Below, in pieces: positions 10,438 through 19,314 of a DNA stretch of 64,000 bases. Position 1 is the stretch's first letter; every line of letters starts with the position of its first letter. Where the stretch lies: positions 1-64,000 of the forward strand of contig NZ_JALJRY010000024.1 in NCBI RefSeq assembly GCF_024519455.1, in the 5' to 3' direction. This DNA is from Streptomyces sp. STR69 (GTDB taxonomy: Bacteria; Actinomycetota; Actinomycetes; Streptomycetales; Streptomycetaceae). The notes beneath the pieces are model-generated. The model was not told where the DNA came from. It was given only the letters and a program-made list of their open reading frames with translations, and made no database searches. Both the position numbers and the translations under genes were made by a program.

Positions 10438-11226
10438 TCAGGCGGCGGGGTCGAACGTGATTCCGGAAGGCTTCGCCGAGGTGAGGTGGGCCACGAAGTT
10501 GGCGTCCTTGAGTCCGAAGTTCGCGCTGCCGAAGTCGTAGGCGCTCAACTTGTCGCGCAGGCCCGCCGGGTAGCCGTTCCAGCCGACGAGCGGCGGGTAC
10601 TGCCAGGTGTGCTTGTCGTTCTCCGGCGGCTCGTCGTTGGCGTCGGCCAGTCGGAAGTCGTGCGTACCGATGCCGTCCTTGTGGTAGACGATCTTGGCGT
10701 GCGTGCCGTCGAAGCGGACCTCGGACGCCGCGTGCACGGTGAACGAGCCGTGGTTGGACGTCGACACGTACTGGATCGTGCCGTTCTGCACCCACACCAC
10801 GACGTGTTCCCAGTCGTTGCGGTGCCCCCCGATGCTGGAGTTGGCGACGGCCTGGTCCTTCTCGAAGTACAGGCCGTAGATGTACGCGCACCAGCCGTTG
10901 TTGCACTTGTAGCGCGAGTAGCTGTTGGTGTTGTCGAGGTCCGAGGCGTCGTGGCACTCGCCGCTGAGTGAACCCGTCGGGTTCAGACCGCCGTTGATGG
11001 TGCCGTCGGGGCCGATCGCGGGCGTCGGGTAGCAGCCGTCCGTGTCGTAGTCGAAGGCGGGCAGATACGTCTTCTCCACCGTCTCGGCGTTCGCGGGCAG
11101 CGCCGCGGGCGGGGCGGCGAAGGCGGCGGAGGGGAAGGCGATGACGAGCACGGCGGCACCGCCGAGGCCGGCGAGCCACCTGCGGCGGCGGGTTCGGGAC
11201 GTCTGGGACGACACTGCGTCCTCCAT
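10438..11226 (-). CDS. Secreted NPP1 family (Nep1-like, necrosis-inducing) protein
   Basis: 262 residues. The N-terminus has a TRRRRW basic patch, a hydrophobic core and an AFA-APP signal cleavage site. The mature protein carries the family heptapeptide in the form GHRNDWE (consensus GHRHDWE; His-Asp-Trp-Glu region coordinates metal and is needed for cytolysis in plant-pathogen NLPs), flanked by ICGLYFEKD-like YGLYFEKDQA and WVQNGTIQYVSTSNHG. Four cysteines (GCYP, GECHD, KCNNGWC) could form two disulphides. The second position of the heptad His is Asn here. Activity on plant membranes is not implied by sequence alone. Confidence 0.85.
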   Translation of the reverse strand: MEDAVSSQTSRTRRRRWLAGLGGAAVLVIAFPSAAFAAPPAALPANAETVEKTYLPAFDYDTDGCYPTPAIGPDGTINGGLNPTGSLSGECHDASDLDNTNSYSRYKCNNGWCAYIYGLYFEKDQAVANSSIGGHRNDWEHVVVWVQNGTIQYVSTSNHGSFTVHAASEVRFDGTHAKIVYHKDGIGTHDFRLADANDEPPENDKHTWQYPPLVGWNGYPAGLRDKLSAYDFGSANFGLKDANFVAHLTSAKPSGITFDPAA

Positions 11227-11349
11227 TTCGGGCGCAGCCCAACGGCTGTGGATGGAAAGGGCTTTCAGAGTCCCTACTTTTCATGTACGCGCCAAGGGGG
11301 TGAGGTGTCACGATGGTGACACGACGCCCAATACTTGATCTACGCAAGT

Positions 11350-12357
11350 TCATCGGCTCTCCGGTAGATCGGCGGCCGACTCCTCCGGTGCCAGGTCGGG
11401 GCGCAGTCGCAGCCAGGACGGTTGCCGCAGCATCCCGGCCCGGGTACGGGTGCTGTAGCGGACCTCGCCGACCAGCCGGGGCACCACCCAGCGCGCCCCG
11501 GTCACCGCCGGTACCGGATCGAAGGGGCAGCTGTCGGTACCGGCGGCCCGCAACAGCGCGGCGAGTTCGGCACGTTCGGCCTCGCTCCAACCTGTGCCCA
11601 CATTGCCGACGTACCGCAGCCGCCCGGCCGCGCGCTGCCCCACCAGTACCGCGCCCGGCAGACCCGACAGCCGCCCCTTGCCCGGCACCCACCCGCCGAC
11701 CAGCACGTCCTCGCTGCGCAGATTGCGGATCTTGATCCAGGCCCGGGAGCGCACCCCGGGCTCGTACGCCGAATCGAGCCGCTTGCAGACCAGCCCCTCC
11801 AGCCCGTGTTCGCGGGTGGCCCGCAGCGCCTCGGCGCCATGTCCGGTGAGCGCGGCGGGAGTCGACCAGTTCGGGCCGTGCAGGCCCAGTCGCTCCAGTT
11901 CGCCGCGGCGGTCGGCGTAACGGAGCCCGAGGAGCGGCCTGTTGAGGTGCGGGACGTCGAACAGCACCAGATGGACAGGGGTGTTCGCGGCTCGGTGTGC
12001 CGCCAGGGCGGGCGAGCCGGCCAGGCCCATCCGCTTCTGCAGCAACTGGAAGTCGGCGCGGCCCTGTTCGTCCAGAGCCAGCACCTCACCGTCCAGGATT
12101 GCCCGCGTGCTGCCCAACTCAAGGCCCAGGGGCAGGAGTTCGGGATAGGCGCCGGTAATGTCCGCACCGGAGCGGGCGCGCAGCAGGACGCTGCCGTCGC
12201 CGGGGAGATACACCAGTACGCGCTGGCCGTCCTGCTTGGTCTCGTAGGCCCAGCGGGCGTCCTGCCCGGCGGGCGGGAGGGTGCCGGGCGTGGCGAGCAT
12301 GGGTGCGATGTGGGGGAAGGGCACGCCACAGGTGTCGACGGCGAGCGGTGGCTGCAC
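11350..12357 (-). CDS. ATP-dependent DNA ligase (LigC/LigD-ligase type)
   Basis: 335 residues. Adenylation motif YETKQDGQRVLVY carries the nucleophilic Lys (K-x-D-G) near residue 41; further nucleotidyltransferase motifs are LDGEVLALD, LFDVPHL, GLEGLVCKRLDS and WIKIR, followed by an OB-fold domain from about residue 215 (DVLVGGWVPGKGR ... YVGNVGTGW). The size fits the stand-alone ligases of actinobacterial end-joining systems. No Ku or polymerase/nuclease LigD domain is next to it in this window. It lies downstream of the two-component genes at 12396-14293, in the same direction. Confidence 0.9.
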   Translation of the reverse strand: MQPPLAVDTCGVPFPHIAPMLATPGTLPPAGQDARWAYETKQDGQRVLVYLPGDGSVLLRARSGADITGAYPELLPLGLELGSTRAILDGEVLALDEQGRADFQLLQKRMGLAGSPALAAHRAANTPVHLVLFDVPHLNRPLLGLRYADRRGELERLGLHGPNWSTPAALTGHGAEALRATREHGLEGLVCKRLDSAYEPGVRSRAWIKIRNLRSEDVLVGGWVPGKGRLSGLPGAVLVGQRAAGRLRYVGNVGTGWSEAERAELAALLRAAGTDSCPFDPVPAVTGARWVVPRLVGEVRYSTRTRAGMLRQPSWLRLRPDLAPEESAADLPESR

Positions 12358-12395
12358 GCCTTTTCGGCGGGGGGTTCGCCTGAACGGGCGCTCCC

Positions 12396-13085
12396 TCAGA
12401 GCGCGGAACCGGACGGTGGCGGAGCCTGCACGAGCCCCGACTGGTAGGCCATCACGACGAGTTGGGCCCGGTCGCGGGCGTCCAGCTTCGTCATGGCGCG
12501 GTGCACATGGGTGCGGACGGTCAGCGGGCTGACGTACAGCTGCTCGGCGATCTCGTCGTTCGAGTGGCCCTCGGCCGCCATGGCCATGATCTCGCGCTCC
12601 CGGGCGGTGAGGACGCCGAGCCGGTCGGACGTCGCCAGCCGGGCGCTCGGCGCGGGGGTGGCCAGGAAACGGGTGATCAGGGTGCGGGTGGCGAGCGGGG
12701 AGAGCAGGGACTCGCCGGAGGCGACCGTGCGGATGCCGGAGAGCAGCGCTTCGGCGGTGACGTCCTTGCCGAGGAAACCGCTTGCGCCTGCCCGGAGCGC
12801 CTGCGCCACGTACTCATCGACCTCGAAGGTGGTGAGGATGAGGACGCGGGTGCCGGACAGCGCCGGGTCGGCGCAGATGGCGGTGGTGGCTGTCAGGCCG
12901 TCGGTGCCCGGCATACGTATGTCCATCAGGACGAGGTCGGGGCGGTGTTCACCGGCCAGCGCGATCGCCTCGGCGCCGTCGGCCGCCTCGCCGACCACCT
13001 CCATGTCCTCGCAGGTGTCGATCAGGATCCGGAAGGTGGCCCGCAGCAGGGCCTGGTCGTCGGCGAGCAGCACACGGATGGTCAT
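12396..13085 (-). CDS. NarL/FixJ-type response regulator
   Basis: 229 residues. Receiver domain with acidic pair in VLLADDQALL, phospho-acceptor Asp in PDLVLMDIRMPG, and Lys in FLGKDV; C-terminal LuxR helix-turn-helix around residues 160-215 (LTAREREIMAMAAEGHSNDEIAEQL). The start codon overlaps the kinase stop (ATGA), so the two are translated together. Expected to be phosphorylated by the kinase encoded immediately upstream; the adjacent MMPL exporter is a plausible target. Confidence 0.93.
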   Translation of the reverse strand: MTIRVLLADDQALLRATFRILIDTCEDMEVVGEAADGAEAIALAGEHRPDLVLMDIRMPGTDGLTATTAICADPALSGTRVLILTTFEVDEYVAQALRAGASGFLGKDVTAEALLSGIRTVASGESLLSPLATRTLITRFLATPAPSARLATSDRLGVLTAREREIMAMAAEGHSNDEIAEQLYVSPLTVRTHVHRAMTKLDARDRAQLVVMAYQSGLVQAPPPSGSAL

Positions 13086-14293
13086 GGGGTTCTTTCTTCC
13101 GGTTCCGGGGCGCTGGGGTACAGCGGCAGTTCGGTGGTGACCTCGAAGCCGCCCTCGACCCGGTGCCCGGCCCGCAGGGCACCGCCGACCGACCGGGCGC
13201 GCTCCCGCATCCCGATCAGCCCGAAACCCTGGCCCGGGGGCGGCGCCGGGACGGTCGGCGCACCCGGGCCGTCGTCGGACACGGTGACGGTCAGCCGGTC
13301 GTGGGAGTAGCGCAGGCGCACCTGCGCCGACCCGGTCGTGGCGTGCTTGCTGACGTTCGTGAGAGCCTCCTGCACGATCCGGTACGCCGTCAGGTCCACC
13401 CCGGCCGACAGCGGGCGCCGTTCGCCCTCCGTGGTGACGGCGACCGTGAGTCCGGCGGTGGCGAACGAGCCGGTGAGCTCGGCGAGTTGGGCCAGCCCCG
13501 GGCTCGGGGCCAGCGGTGCGCCGGGATCGCCGGCCCGGCGCAGCAGACCCACCGTGCCCTTCATCTCGCGCAGCGCGGAGGACGTCGTACCGGCGAGTTC
13601 CGTCAGGATCCGCTGCGCATGGTCGGGATGGGTGCGCGCCAGGTGGGCGGCGGTGCCGGCCTGGGCGTGGGCCAGGGCCAGATGGTGGGCGACGACATCG
13701 TGCAACTCCCTCGCGATGCGCATCCGTTCCTCGGCCACCCGGTGCCGGGCCTCCTCCTCCCGGCTGCGCTCGGCGTACTCGGCGCGCGCCTGCACCGCCT
13801 CCAGATAGGCGTCCCGCAGCCGGAGCGCGTTCCCGGCGACCACCGGCAGCAGCAGCCAGGCGGCCGGGCCGACCGTCTTGAACGGCCAGGGGTGGTGCAC
13901 CGGGTCCATCAGCGTCGCCGTCGTCACCACCAGCACGACCGACGCGAGGAAGTAGCGGCGGGCCGTCCTGCGGCGGGTGAGCACGGCCAGCCGGTACAGG
14001 GCCAGCATCAGCGGCCCCAGCATCAGCGGGGTGAGGAGACAGCCCAGCGCGGCGGCCCCGGCGGCGGCGACCGCCGTGACGGCGACGACCGCACGGGGAC
14101 GGCTCCGCTGCCAGAACAGGGCCGCGCAGGAGACGGCGGCGAGCGCGATCGTCGGGGCCACCGCGTCGGGCCCGGGACCGCGGGGCACGTTCAGCTCGCT
14201 GCCGAAGAGGAACATGGCGAACAGCAGCACCGCCGACATGGTGTCGACGGTGCGGATGTGCTCGTCCGCGTAGCGCTGCCAGCTGTCGTGCAT
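13082..14293 (-). CDS. Two-component sensor histidine kinase (HisKA_3)
   Basis: 403 residues from the ATG at 14293 (MHDSWQRYADEHIR) with GGAG 7 nt upstream; longer frames reach 14446 but overlap the region of the MMPL stop. Five to six hydrophobic segments (AVLLFAMFLFGSEL, TIALAAVSCAALFW, VVAVTAVAAAGAAALGCLL, LAVLTRR, YFLASVVLVVTTATL) precede the phosphorylatable His in RELHDVVAHHLALAHA and the HATPase region ending GFGLIGMRERARSVGG. DesK/NarX-like membrane sensor; signal unknown. Confidence 0.9.
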   Translation of the reverse strand: MHDSWQRYADEHIRTVDTMSAVLLFAMFLFGSELNVPRGPGPDAVAPTIALAAVSCAALFWQRSRPRAVVAVTAVAAAGAAALGCLLTPLMLGPLMLALYRLAVLTRRRTARRYFLASVVLVVTTATLMDPVHHPWPFKTVGPAAWLLLPVVAGNALRLRDAYLEAVQARAEYAERSREEEARHRVAEERMRIARELHDVVAHHLALAHAQAGTAAHLARTHPDHAQRILTELAGTTSSALREMKGTVGLLRRAGDPGAPLAPSPGLAQLAELTGSFATAGLTVAVTTEGERRPLSAGVDLTAYRIVQEALTNVSKHATTGSAQVRLRYSHDRLTVTVSDDGPGAPTVPAPPPGQGFGLIGMRERARSVGGALRAGHRVEGGFEVTTELPLYPSAPEPEERTP

Positions 14294-14438
14294 CGATGTC
14301 TCCGGTGGGTCTCCTGGGACCATGGTGGGCGATGACCGGTCCTGACGTGGTGCCGGGTCCCTCCGGTGGGGTTCTGGGACGGCCGCCGGGGCCGCCCGCG
14401 TCACGCTCTGCGGGCGGCCCGTCGCGGGGAGGGCGGGG

Positions 14439-16643
14439 TCAGGCACGGGTGATCGGTATCGGCTCGGGTACGGCAGGGGCTGATGGCTCCCTGCGGGTGA
14501 GCGCCTCGCCCTCGACGTCGATGTTCGGCAGCAGCCGGTCCAGCCGGCGCGGCAGCCACCAGGCGGCCCCTCCCAGCAGCGCCAGTACGGCGGGCACGAT
14601 CGCCATCCGGACGACGAAGGCGTCGAGCAGCACGGCCGCCGCGAGCCCGAAGCCGATCATCTTGATCATCGACTCGCCGGCCCCGATGAAGCCCGAGAAC
14701 ACCGCCATCATGATCAGCGCGGCGGCCACGACCACCCGGGCGCTGTACCGGAACCCGGTCGCGATCGCCTGCGCCGGCCGGTCCCCGTGGACGTAGGCCT
14801 CCCGCATGCGGGCGACGAGGAACACCTCGTAGTCCATGGCGAGTCCGAAGACGATGCCCACCAGGAAGATCGGCATCATGCTCATGATCGGGCCGGTCTG
14901 CTCCACGCCCAACAGGCTTGCGCCGTGGCCCCATTGGAAGACCGCGACGACCGAGCCGAGCGAGGCCAGCACCGACAGGAGGAAGCCGACGGCCGCCTTC
15001 AGGGGGACCAGGACCGAGCGGAAGACCAGGAGGAGCAGGACGACGGCCAGGCCGACCACCACCGCGAGGTAGGGGATCAGCGCGTTCTGCACCTTCTGGG
15101 CCACGTCGATGTTGACGGCGGTCGTACCGGTGACCAGGAACGTCGTCCCGGTCGCGGACTCGATCGCCGGGCGTTCGGCGCGGATGGTGTGGACGAGGTC
15201 CTTCGTCCGCTCGTCGCTGGGACCGGTCGACGGTACGGCCGAGAAGACGGCGGTGTCGCCCGCCGGGTTGAAGCGGGCCGGGGAGACGGAGACCACGCCC
15301 TCGGTCGCCGCGATCCGCTTCGAGATCGTCGACACCGCGGCCTTCGTGTCGCCCGCCGACTTCGAGTCGACCACGACGGTCAACGGCCCGTTGAAACCGG
15401 GCCCGAAGCCCGTCGCGAGGTCGTCGTAGGCACGGCGTTCGGTGGTCGCCGTGGACTTCACCTCGTCGCCAGGCATGCCCAGTTGGAGGTCCGCCACCGG
15501 GAGCGCGAGCGCCCCGAGGCCCACCACGCCCAGCAGCAGCACGGTGACGGGACGGCGCAGCACGAACCGTGCCCAGCGGCTGCCGCCGTTGTTCTCGCCG
15601 TTCTCCTCGATGCGCCCCTTCTTGCGGGCGGCGCGGGACAGCACGGCGTTCGGCCAGAACCCGAGCAGCGCCGGGACCAGTGTCAGCGCGATGAGGACGG
15701 AGACGACGACCGCACCGGCGGCGGCCAGCCCCATCTTGGTGAGCGTCGGGATGCCGACCACCGACAAACCGGCCAGAGCGATGACAACGGTTAGACCGGC
15801 GAACACAACTGCCGAACCCGCCGTACCGGCCGCGAGACCCGCGGCCTCCTGGGGCGCGTGACCCTTGGAACGCTCCTCGCGATAGCGGGAGACGACGAAC
15901 ATGGCGTAGTCGATGCCGACCGCGAGGCCCAGCATGGTGGCCAACGTGCCTGTCGTGGACGACAGGTTGAGGGCCTTGGACAGGGCCAGGATCGAGGACA
16001 TGGCGATCCCCACCCCGACGATCGCGGTCAGCAGCGGCAGTCCGGCCGCCGCCAGTGAACCGAAGGTGATCAGGAGCACCAGGGCGGCGATCGCGATGCC
16101 GATCGCCTCGGCGCTGCCGCCCGCCGAGGGCTGGGTCGCGAGTGCGGTGCCACCGACCTCGACGGTCAGGCCGGAAGCGCGGGCCGTGTCAATCGCGTTC
16201 TGCAGATGGGACTTCGCGGTGTCGGTGAGGTCGTGCGCCTTCACCTTGAAGGTGACGGTCGCGTACGCGGTCGTCGCGTCCTCGCTCACCGCCTTCGCAG
16301 TGAACGGGTCGACGGCGCTTGCGACTTGGGACCCGTCGGTCGCCTCGGTCACCAGTTTCTCGACGACCGCCCTGTTCGCGGTCGCGGTGATCTTCTCGCC
16401 GTGCGGGGCCACGAACACGATCCGCGCGTTCGCGCCGTCCGCCGCCGAACCCGGGAAGCGCTGCCCCAGCAGGTCGAACGCCTTCTGGGACTCGATCCCG
16501 GGCATGGACGACCCCTCGTCGGGGGCCTCGGGAGCCCTGACGGCGGCGAAACCGACGGCGGCCAGCACGGCCACCCAGAACAGGGTGACCAACCAGCGCC
16601 GCCGGAAGGCGAGTCGGCCCAGTCGATGGAGAAAAGTAGCCAC
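14439..16643 (-). CDS. MMPL family RND-type exporter
   Basis: 734 residues from the GTG at 16643. Two homologous halves, each with one helix, a large extracytoplasmic loop and five helices: N-terminal helix WLVTLFWVAVLAAVGFAAV, then GIAIAALVLLITFGSLAAAGLPLLTAIVGV and the MMPL motif GLAVGIDYAMFVVSRYREE; second half with VFGLAMDYEVFLVARMRE. Resembles YdfJ/MmpL exporters of lipids or drugs. It lies between two two-component systems, all on the minus strand, suggesting envelope-stress or drug-responsive expression. Confidence 0.9.
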   Translation of the reverse strand: MATFLHRLGRLAFRRRWLVTLFWVAVLAAVGFAAVRAPEAPDEGSSMPGIESQKAFDLLGQRFPGSAADGANARIVFVAPHGEKITATANRAVVEKLVTEATDGSQVASAVDPFTAKAVSEDATTAYATVTFKVKAHDLTDTAKSHLQNAIDTARASGLTVEVGGTALATQPSAGGSAEAIGIAIAALVLLITFGSLAAAGLPLLTAIVGVGIAMSSILALSKALNLSSTTGTLATMLGLAVGIDYAMFVVSRYREERSKGHAPQEAAGLAAGTAGSAVVFAGLTVVIALAGLSVVGIPTLTKMGLAAAGAVVVSVLIALTLVPALLGFWPNAVLSRAARKKGRIEENGENNGGSRWARFVLRRPVTVLLLGVVGLGALALPVADLQLGMPGDEVKSTATTERRAYDDLATGFGPGFNGPLTVVVDSKSAGDTKAAVSTISKRIAATEGVVSVSPARFNPAGDTAVFSAVPSTGPSDERTKDLVHTIRAERPAIESATGTTFLVTGTTAVNIDVAQKVQNALIPYLAVVVGLAVVLLLLVFRSVLVPLKAAVGFLLSVLASLGSVVAVFQWGHGASLLGVEQTGPIMSMMPIFLVGIVFGLAMDYEVFLVARMREAYVHGDRPAQAIATGFRYSARVVVAAALIMMAVFSGFIGAGESMIKMIGFGLAAAVLLDAFVVRMAIVPAVLALLGGAAWWLPRRLDRLLPNIDVEGEALTRREPSAPAVPEPIPITRA

Positions 16644-16799
16644 GGGACGGAGTGCTCCACATCTGCTCTCGGGGACCGCCCCAGACTCGCGGCCGGACCC
16701 CCGTCCCGTCGTCGTGCGGCTGCCGACAATCGCGGCTACTGAGAACGCAGTACGCGCCGCCGGCCGTGTCATCCCGTGGCACGACCGGCGGCGCGCGTG

Positions 16800-17444
16800 T
16801 CACACGTTCTGCAGATACGCCAGCACGGCCAGCACCCGGCGGTGCCCGCTGTCGCTCGGCGGCAGGCTCAGCTTCAGGAACACGTTGCCGATGTGCTTGC
16901 TGACCGCGCGTTCCGTGACGACCAGGGTCTTGGCGATCGTCGTGTTGTCGTGGCCCTCCGCCATCAGCTTCAGCACCTCGCGCTCGCGCGGGGTGAGCGA
17001 GTCCAGCGGTGAATTGCGGCGCCGGGTCAGCAGCTCCGTCACCACCTCGGGGTCGAGCGCCGTACCGCCGGCCGCGACCCGGTCCAGTGCGTCGAGGAAC
17101 TCGTCCACACGGCCGATCCGGTCCTTGAGGAGATAGCCGACCCCGCTCGCCCCGACGCCCAACAGCTCGGCGGCGTACGACTCCTCGACGTACTGCGACA
17201 GCACCAGCACCGGCAGTCCCGGGATCTTCTCCCGTGCCTCCAGCGCGGCCCGCAGCCCCTCGTCGCGGAAGCCGGGCGGCATCCGTACGTCCAACACGGC
17301 CACGTCCGGCCGGTGTTCGAGCAGCGCGGGCAGTACCTCCGGCCCGCTGCCCGCGACGGCCACCACCTCGTGCCCCGCCGACGTCAGCAGGAGGACCAGG
17401 CCCTCCCTCAGCAGGGCGTTGTCCTCGGCGATCACGACCCTCAT
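16800..17444 (-). CDS. NarL/FixJ-type response regulator
   Basis: 214 residues. MRVVIAEDNALLREGL gives the acidic pair, the phospho-acceptor Asp sits in PDVAVLDVRMPPG, and the conserved Lys in YLLKDRIG. The LuxR DNA-binding domain (LTPREREVLKLMAEGHDNTTIAKTLVVTERAVSKHIGNVF) occupies the last 65 residues. It follows its kinase (17467-18627) by 22 nt and precedes the MMPL gene by about 156 nt. Confidence 0.93.
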   Translation of the reverse strand: MRVVIAEDNALLREGLVLLLTSAGHEVVAVAGSGPEVLPALLEHRPDVAVLDVRMPPGFRDEGLRAALEAREKIPGLPVLVLSQYVEESYAAELLGVGASGVGYLLKDRIGRVDEFLDALDRVAAGGTALDPEVVTELLTRRRNSPLDSLTPREREVLKLMAEGHDNTTIAKTLVVTERAVSKHIGNVFLKLSLPPSDSGHRRVLAVLAYLQNV

Positions 17445-17466
17445 GACAGTCCCGCCTCAACTACGC

Positions 17467-18627
17467 TCACCAGACGCACGGCAGCTCCACTTCGATCACG
17501 GTAGGTCCCCCCACGGGGCTGGTCACAGTCACACTGCCGTCGAGCGCGGCGACCCGGCGCTGCATGCCGAGCAGCCCCGATCCGCCTGCCTCGTCGGCGC
17601 CACCCCGGCCCTCGTCGCGCACCTGGACGCGCAGTCCGGTGCGGGCGCGGGCGAGACGGACCTCGGCGCGGTCGGCGCCGCTGTACTTGGCCGCGTTGGT
17701 CAGCGACTCGGCGATCACGAAGTACGCAGCCGCCTCCACCGCCGCCGGGGCACGCGGCCCGTCGTGTCCGTCGGTCAGCCCGTCCACGGTCACGGCGACG
17801 GCGAGCACGCTGCTCGCGGCCAGCGCGCGCACCGCGCCGACCAGGCCCCGGTCGGTGAGGATCGGCGGATGGATCGCGCGGACGACGTGCCGCAGATCCG
17901 TCAGCGCCTCCTCGGCCAGCGTCTGCGCCTCGTCGAGCATCCGGCGGGCCGCCGCCGGATCCTGGTCGTAGGCCCGCTTGGCAAGGCCGATCCGCATCGA
18001 CAGCGACACCAGCCGGGCCTGCGTCCCGTCGTGCAGGTCCCGCTCGATCCGGCGCAGTTCGGCCCCGTGCGCGGCGATCGCGCCCGCCCGGGTCTGCACC
18101 AACTCCTCGACCCGTACGGCCAGTTGAGCCTTCGGTGAGGGCTTCAACAGAGCGGTCGACCACTCGGCGTCCAGGTCCGCGAGCCGGCTGATCAACGGCA
18201 GGACGACGGCCTCGCGGCGCAGCAGCCCGCACCACACCCCGTCGACGACCAGACCGAGCGGCCACAACGGCAGCATCAGCACGGGCAGCGCGCCGTAGCC
18301 GTAGTAGGCGACCATCCAGCGGAAGTCGGTCAGCGTGCTCGGATCACGGACCGCGGTGCGCAGCCGCTCCCGGACCGTGCCGTTCAGCGGCTGGTACGCC
18401 TCGGGGATCTTCCGCCCCGTCCAGGCACCCGCCTGCTGCCGCTTGGCCCCGGCGATCCGCCGTATCAGCAGCACGGTCTCGGGCAGCATGAACGCGCCGA
18501 CCACCGAGACCGTGAGGATCGCGGTGATCAGGAGCACGGTGATGAAGATGTACGACCCGAAGGCCATCGCGGCGGAGATGACGAGCTGGAGTGTCGCCCG
18601 GCCCGCCTGCCGCAGGGTTGCGCGCAT
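17467..18627 (-). CDS. Two-component sensor histidine kinase
   Basis: 386 residues from the ATG at 18627. No clear ribosome-binding site; TAACCT lies about 10 nt upstream, so the mRNA may be leaderless. N-terminal sensor domain with hydrophobic segments (AMAFGSYIFITVLLITAILTVSVVGAFML; ALPVLMLPLWPLGLVVDGVWCGLL), then the HisKA_3 box RIERDLHDGTQARLVSLSMRIGLAK and HATPase motifs ESLTNAAKYSGA and GSGLLGMQRRV. Partner of the regulator encoded 22 nt downstream. Confidence 0.9.
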   Translation of the reverse strand: MRATLRQAGRATLQLVISAAMAFGSYIFITVLLITAILTVSVVGAFMLPETVLLIRRIAGAKRQQAGAWTGRKIPEAYQPLNGTVRERLRTAVRDPSTLTDFRWMVAYYGYGALPVLMLPLWPLGLVVDGVWCGLLRREAVVLPLISRLADLDAEWSTALLKPSPKAQLAVRVEELVQTRAGAIAAHGAELRRIERDLHDGTQARLVSLSMRIGLAKRAYDQDPAAARRMLDEAQTLAEEALTDLRHVVRAIHPPILTDRGLVGAVRALAASSVLAVAVTVDGLTDGHDGPRAPAAVEAAAYFVIAESLTNAAKYSGADRAEVRLARARTGLRVQVRDEGRGGADEAGGSGLLGMQRRVAALDGSVTVTSPVGGPTVIEVELPCVW

Positions 18628-18823
18628 GGAGATCAGGTTAGGCGCAACGGCCCGGGCTCGCGGGCCGCGCGGCACGGGTGCAGCCCACTCCACCACGGGC
18701 CCGGGAGACCGCTCCACCGAGGGTTCGGGAGATCGCTCCCTCGTGTCGTCGGGCGGACGACGGAATCGTTGAAGCACCACGTCAACCAAGATCCAAGTCT
18801 GCTCGATCCGGAGGAAACCATTC

Positions 18824-19006
18824 ATGAAACCGCTGCTCGCGTCGAGACCCGTGCTGTGGTTCCTGTTCCTGTTCAATCTGGTCGTCGCCACCGCCGCGCC
18901 CTTCGTCGCCGACGGCCCGCAGGCCGTCCTGACCGGCGTCGGCATGGGCGCGGTCTCGCTCGGGGCGGGCATCAGCCTGTACCGGACCCGCCGGAAACCG
19001 GCCTGA
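18824..19006 (+). CDS. Small membrane protein, unknown function
   Basis: 60 residues with a strong GGAGGAAA ribosome-binding site. Two hydrophobic helices are visible (VLWFLFLFNLVVATAAPFVA and AVLTGVGMGAVSLGAGISLY) joined by a short acidic turn, and a basic tail RTRRKPA. Diverges from the sensor kinase gene across 196 nt. I do not recognise the family; it could be an accessory of the neighbouring membrane kinase, but nothing in the sequence shows this. Confidence 0.6.
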   Translation: MKPLLASRPVLWFLFLFNLVVATAAPFVADGPQAVLTGVGMGAVSLGAGISLYRTRRKPA

Positions 19007-19129
19007 CGACTTCCCGCCTGCGCTTCGAACATGAGGAGGGTGTGTCCACGGACCCGGCGCCGATCTGGGGGAGTGGCCGGCGACCGGGTCCGGGACAGCG
19101 CCGACCCCCGTCCCCACGGGTTCGGCGCG

Positions 19130-19157
19130 GGGGCCGCCTTCCGCTCAAGGCGGCCCC
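19130..19157 (+). terminator. Hairpin terminator
   Basis: Perfect 11-bp stem GGGGCCGCCTT / AAGGCGGCCCC with a 6-nt loop, 124 nt after the small membrane protein gene and before the repeat array of the response regulator promoter. No T-run. Confidence 0.5.
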
Positions 19158-19224
19158 GGCTCTGGTGAGCGAGGGCTCAGTTGTGCTCCTGCTTTCCGCT
19201 ACCCGTCCTCACGGTCGGGCTTCC

Positions 19225-19308
19225 TTGAGTTAGGCAAGCATATGGGACTTACTTGAGTCAAGCAATCGAATGGATATTGCTTGAGTCAGGCAAGCAGGGC
19301 GGTAGGCT
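19225..19308 (+). promoter_or_regulatory. Three 28-bp phased TTGAGT repeats forming the response-regulator promoter
   Basis: TTGAGT occurs at 19225, 19253 and 19281, exactly 28 bp apart, each followed by a variant of YARGCAA; the middle copy contains the dyad TTGAGTCAA. The last copy would serve as -35 to TAGGCT (19303-19308, spacer 16), which ends 6 nt before the ATG at 19315, so the message is probably leaderless. A nearly identical element precedes the MarR gene at 57119. Confidence 0.6.
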
Positions 19309-19314
19309 GAGCGC

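Noticed and set aside
8792..11692. Single 966-codon open frame on the minus strand
   Set aside because: Only the last 522 codons read as a protein; the upstream part is an out-of-frame image of the NPP1 and ligase genes, and a Tat signal with ribosome-binding site marks the real start at 10360.
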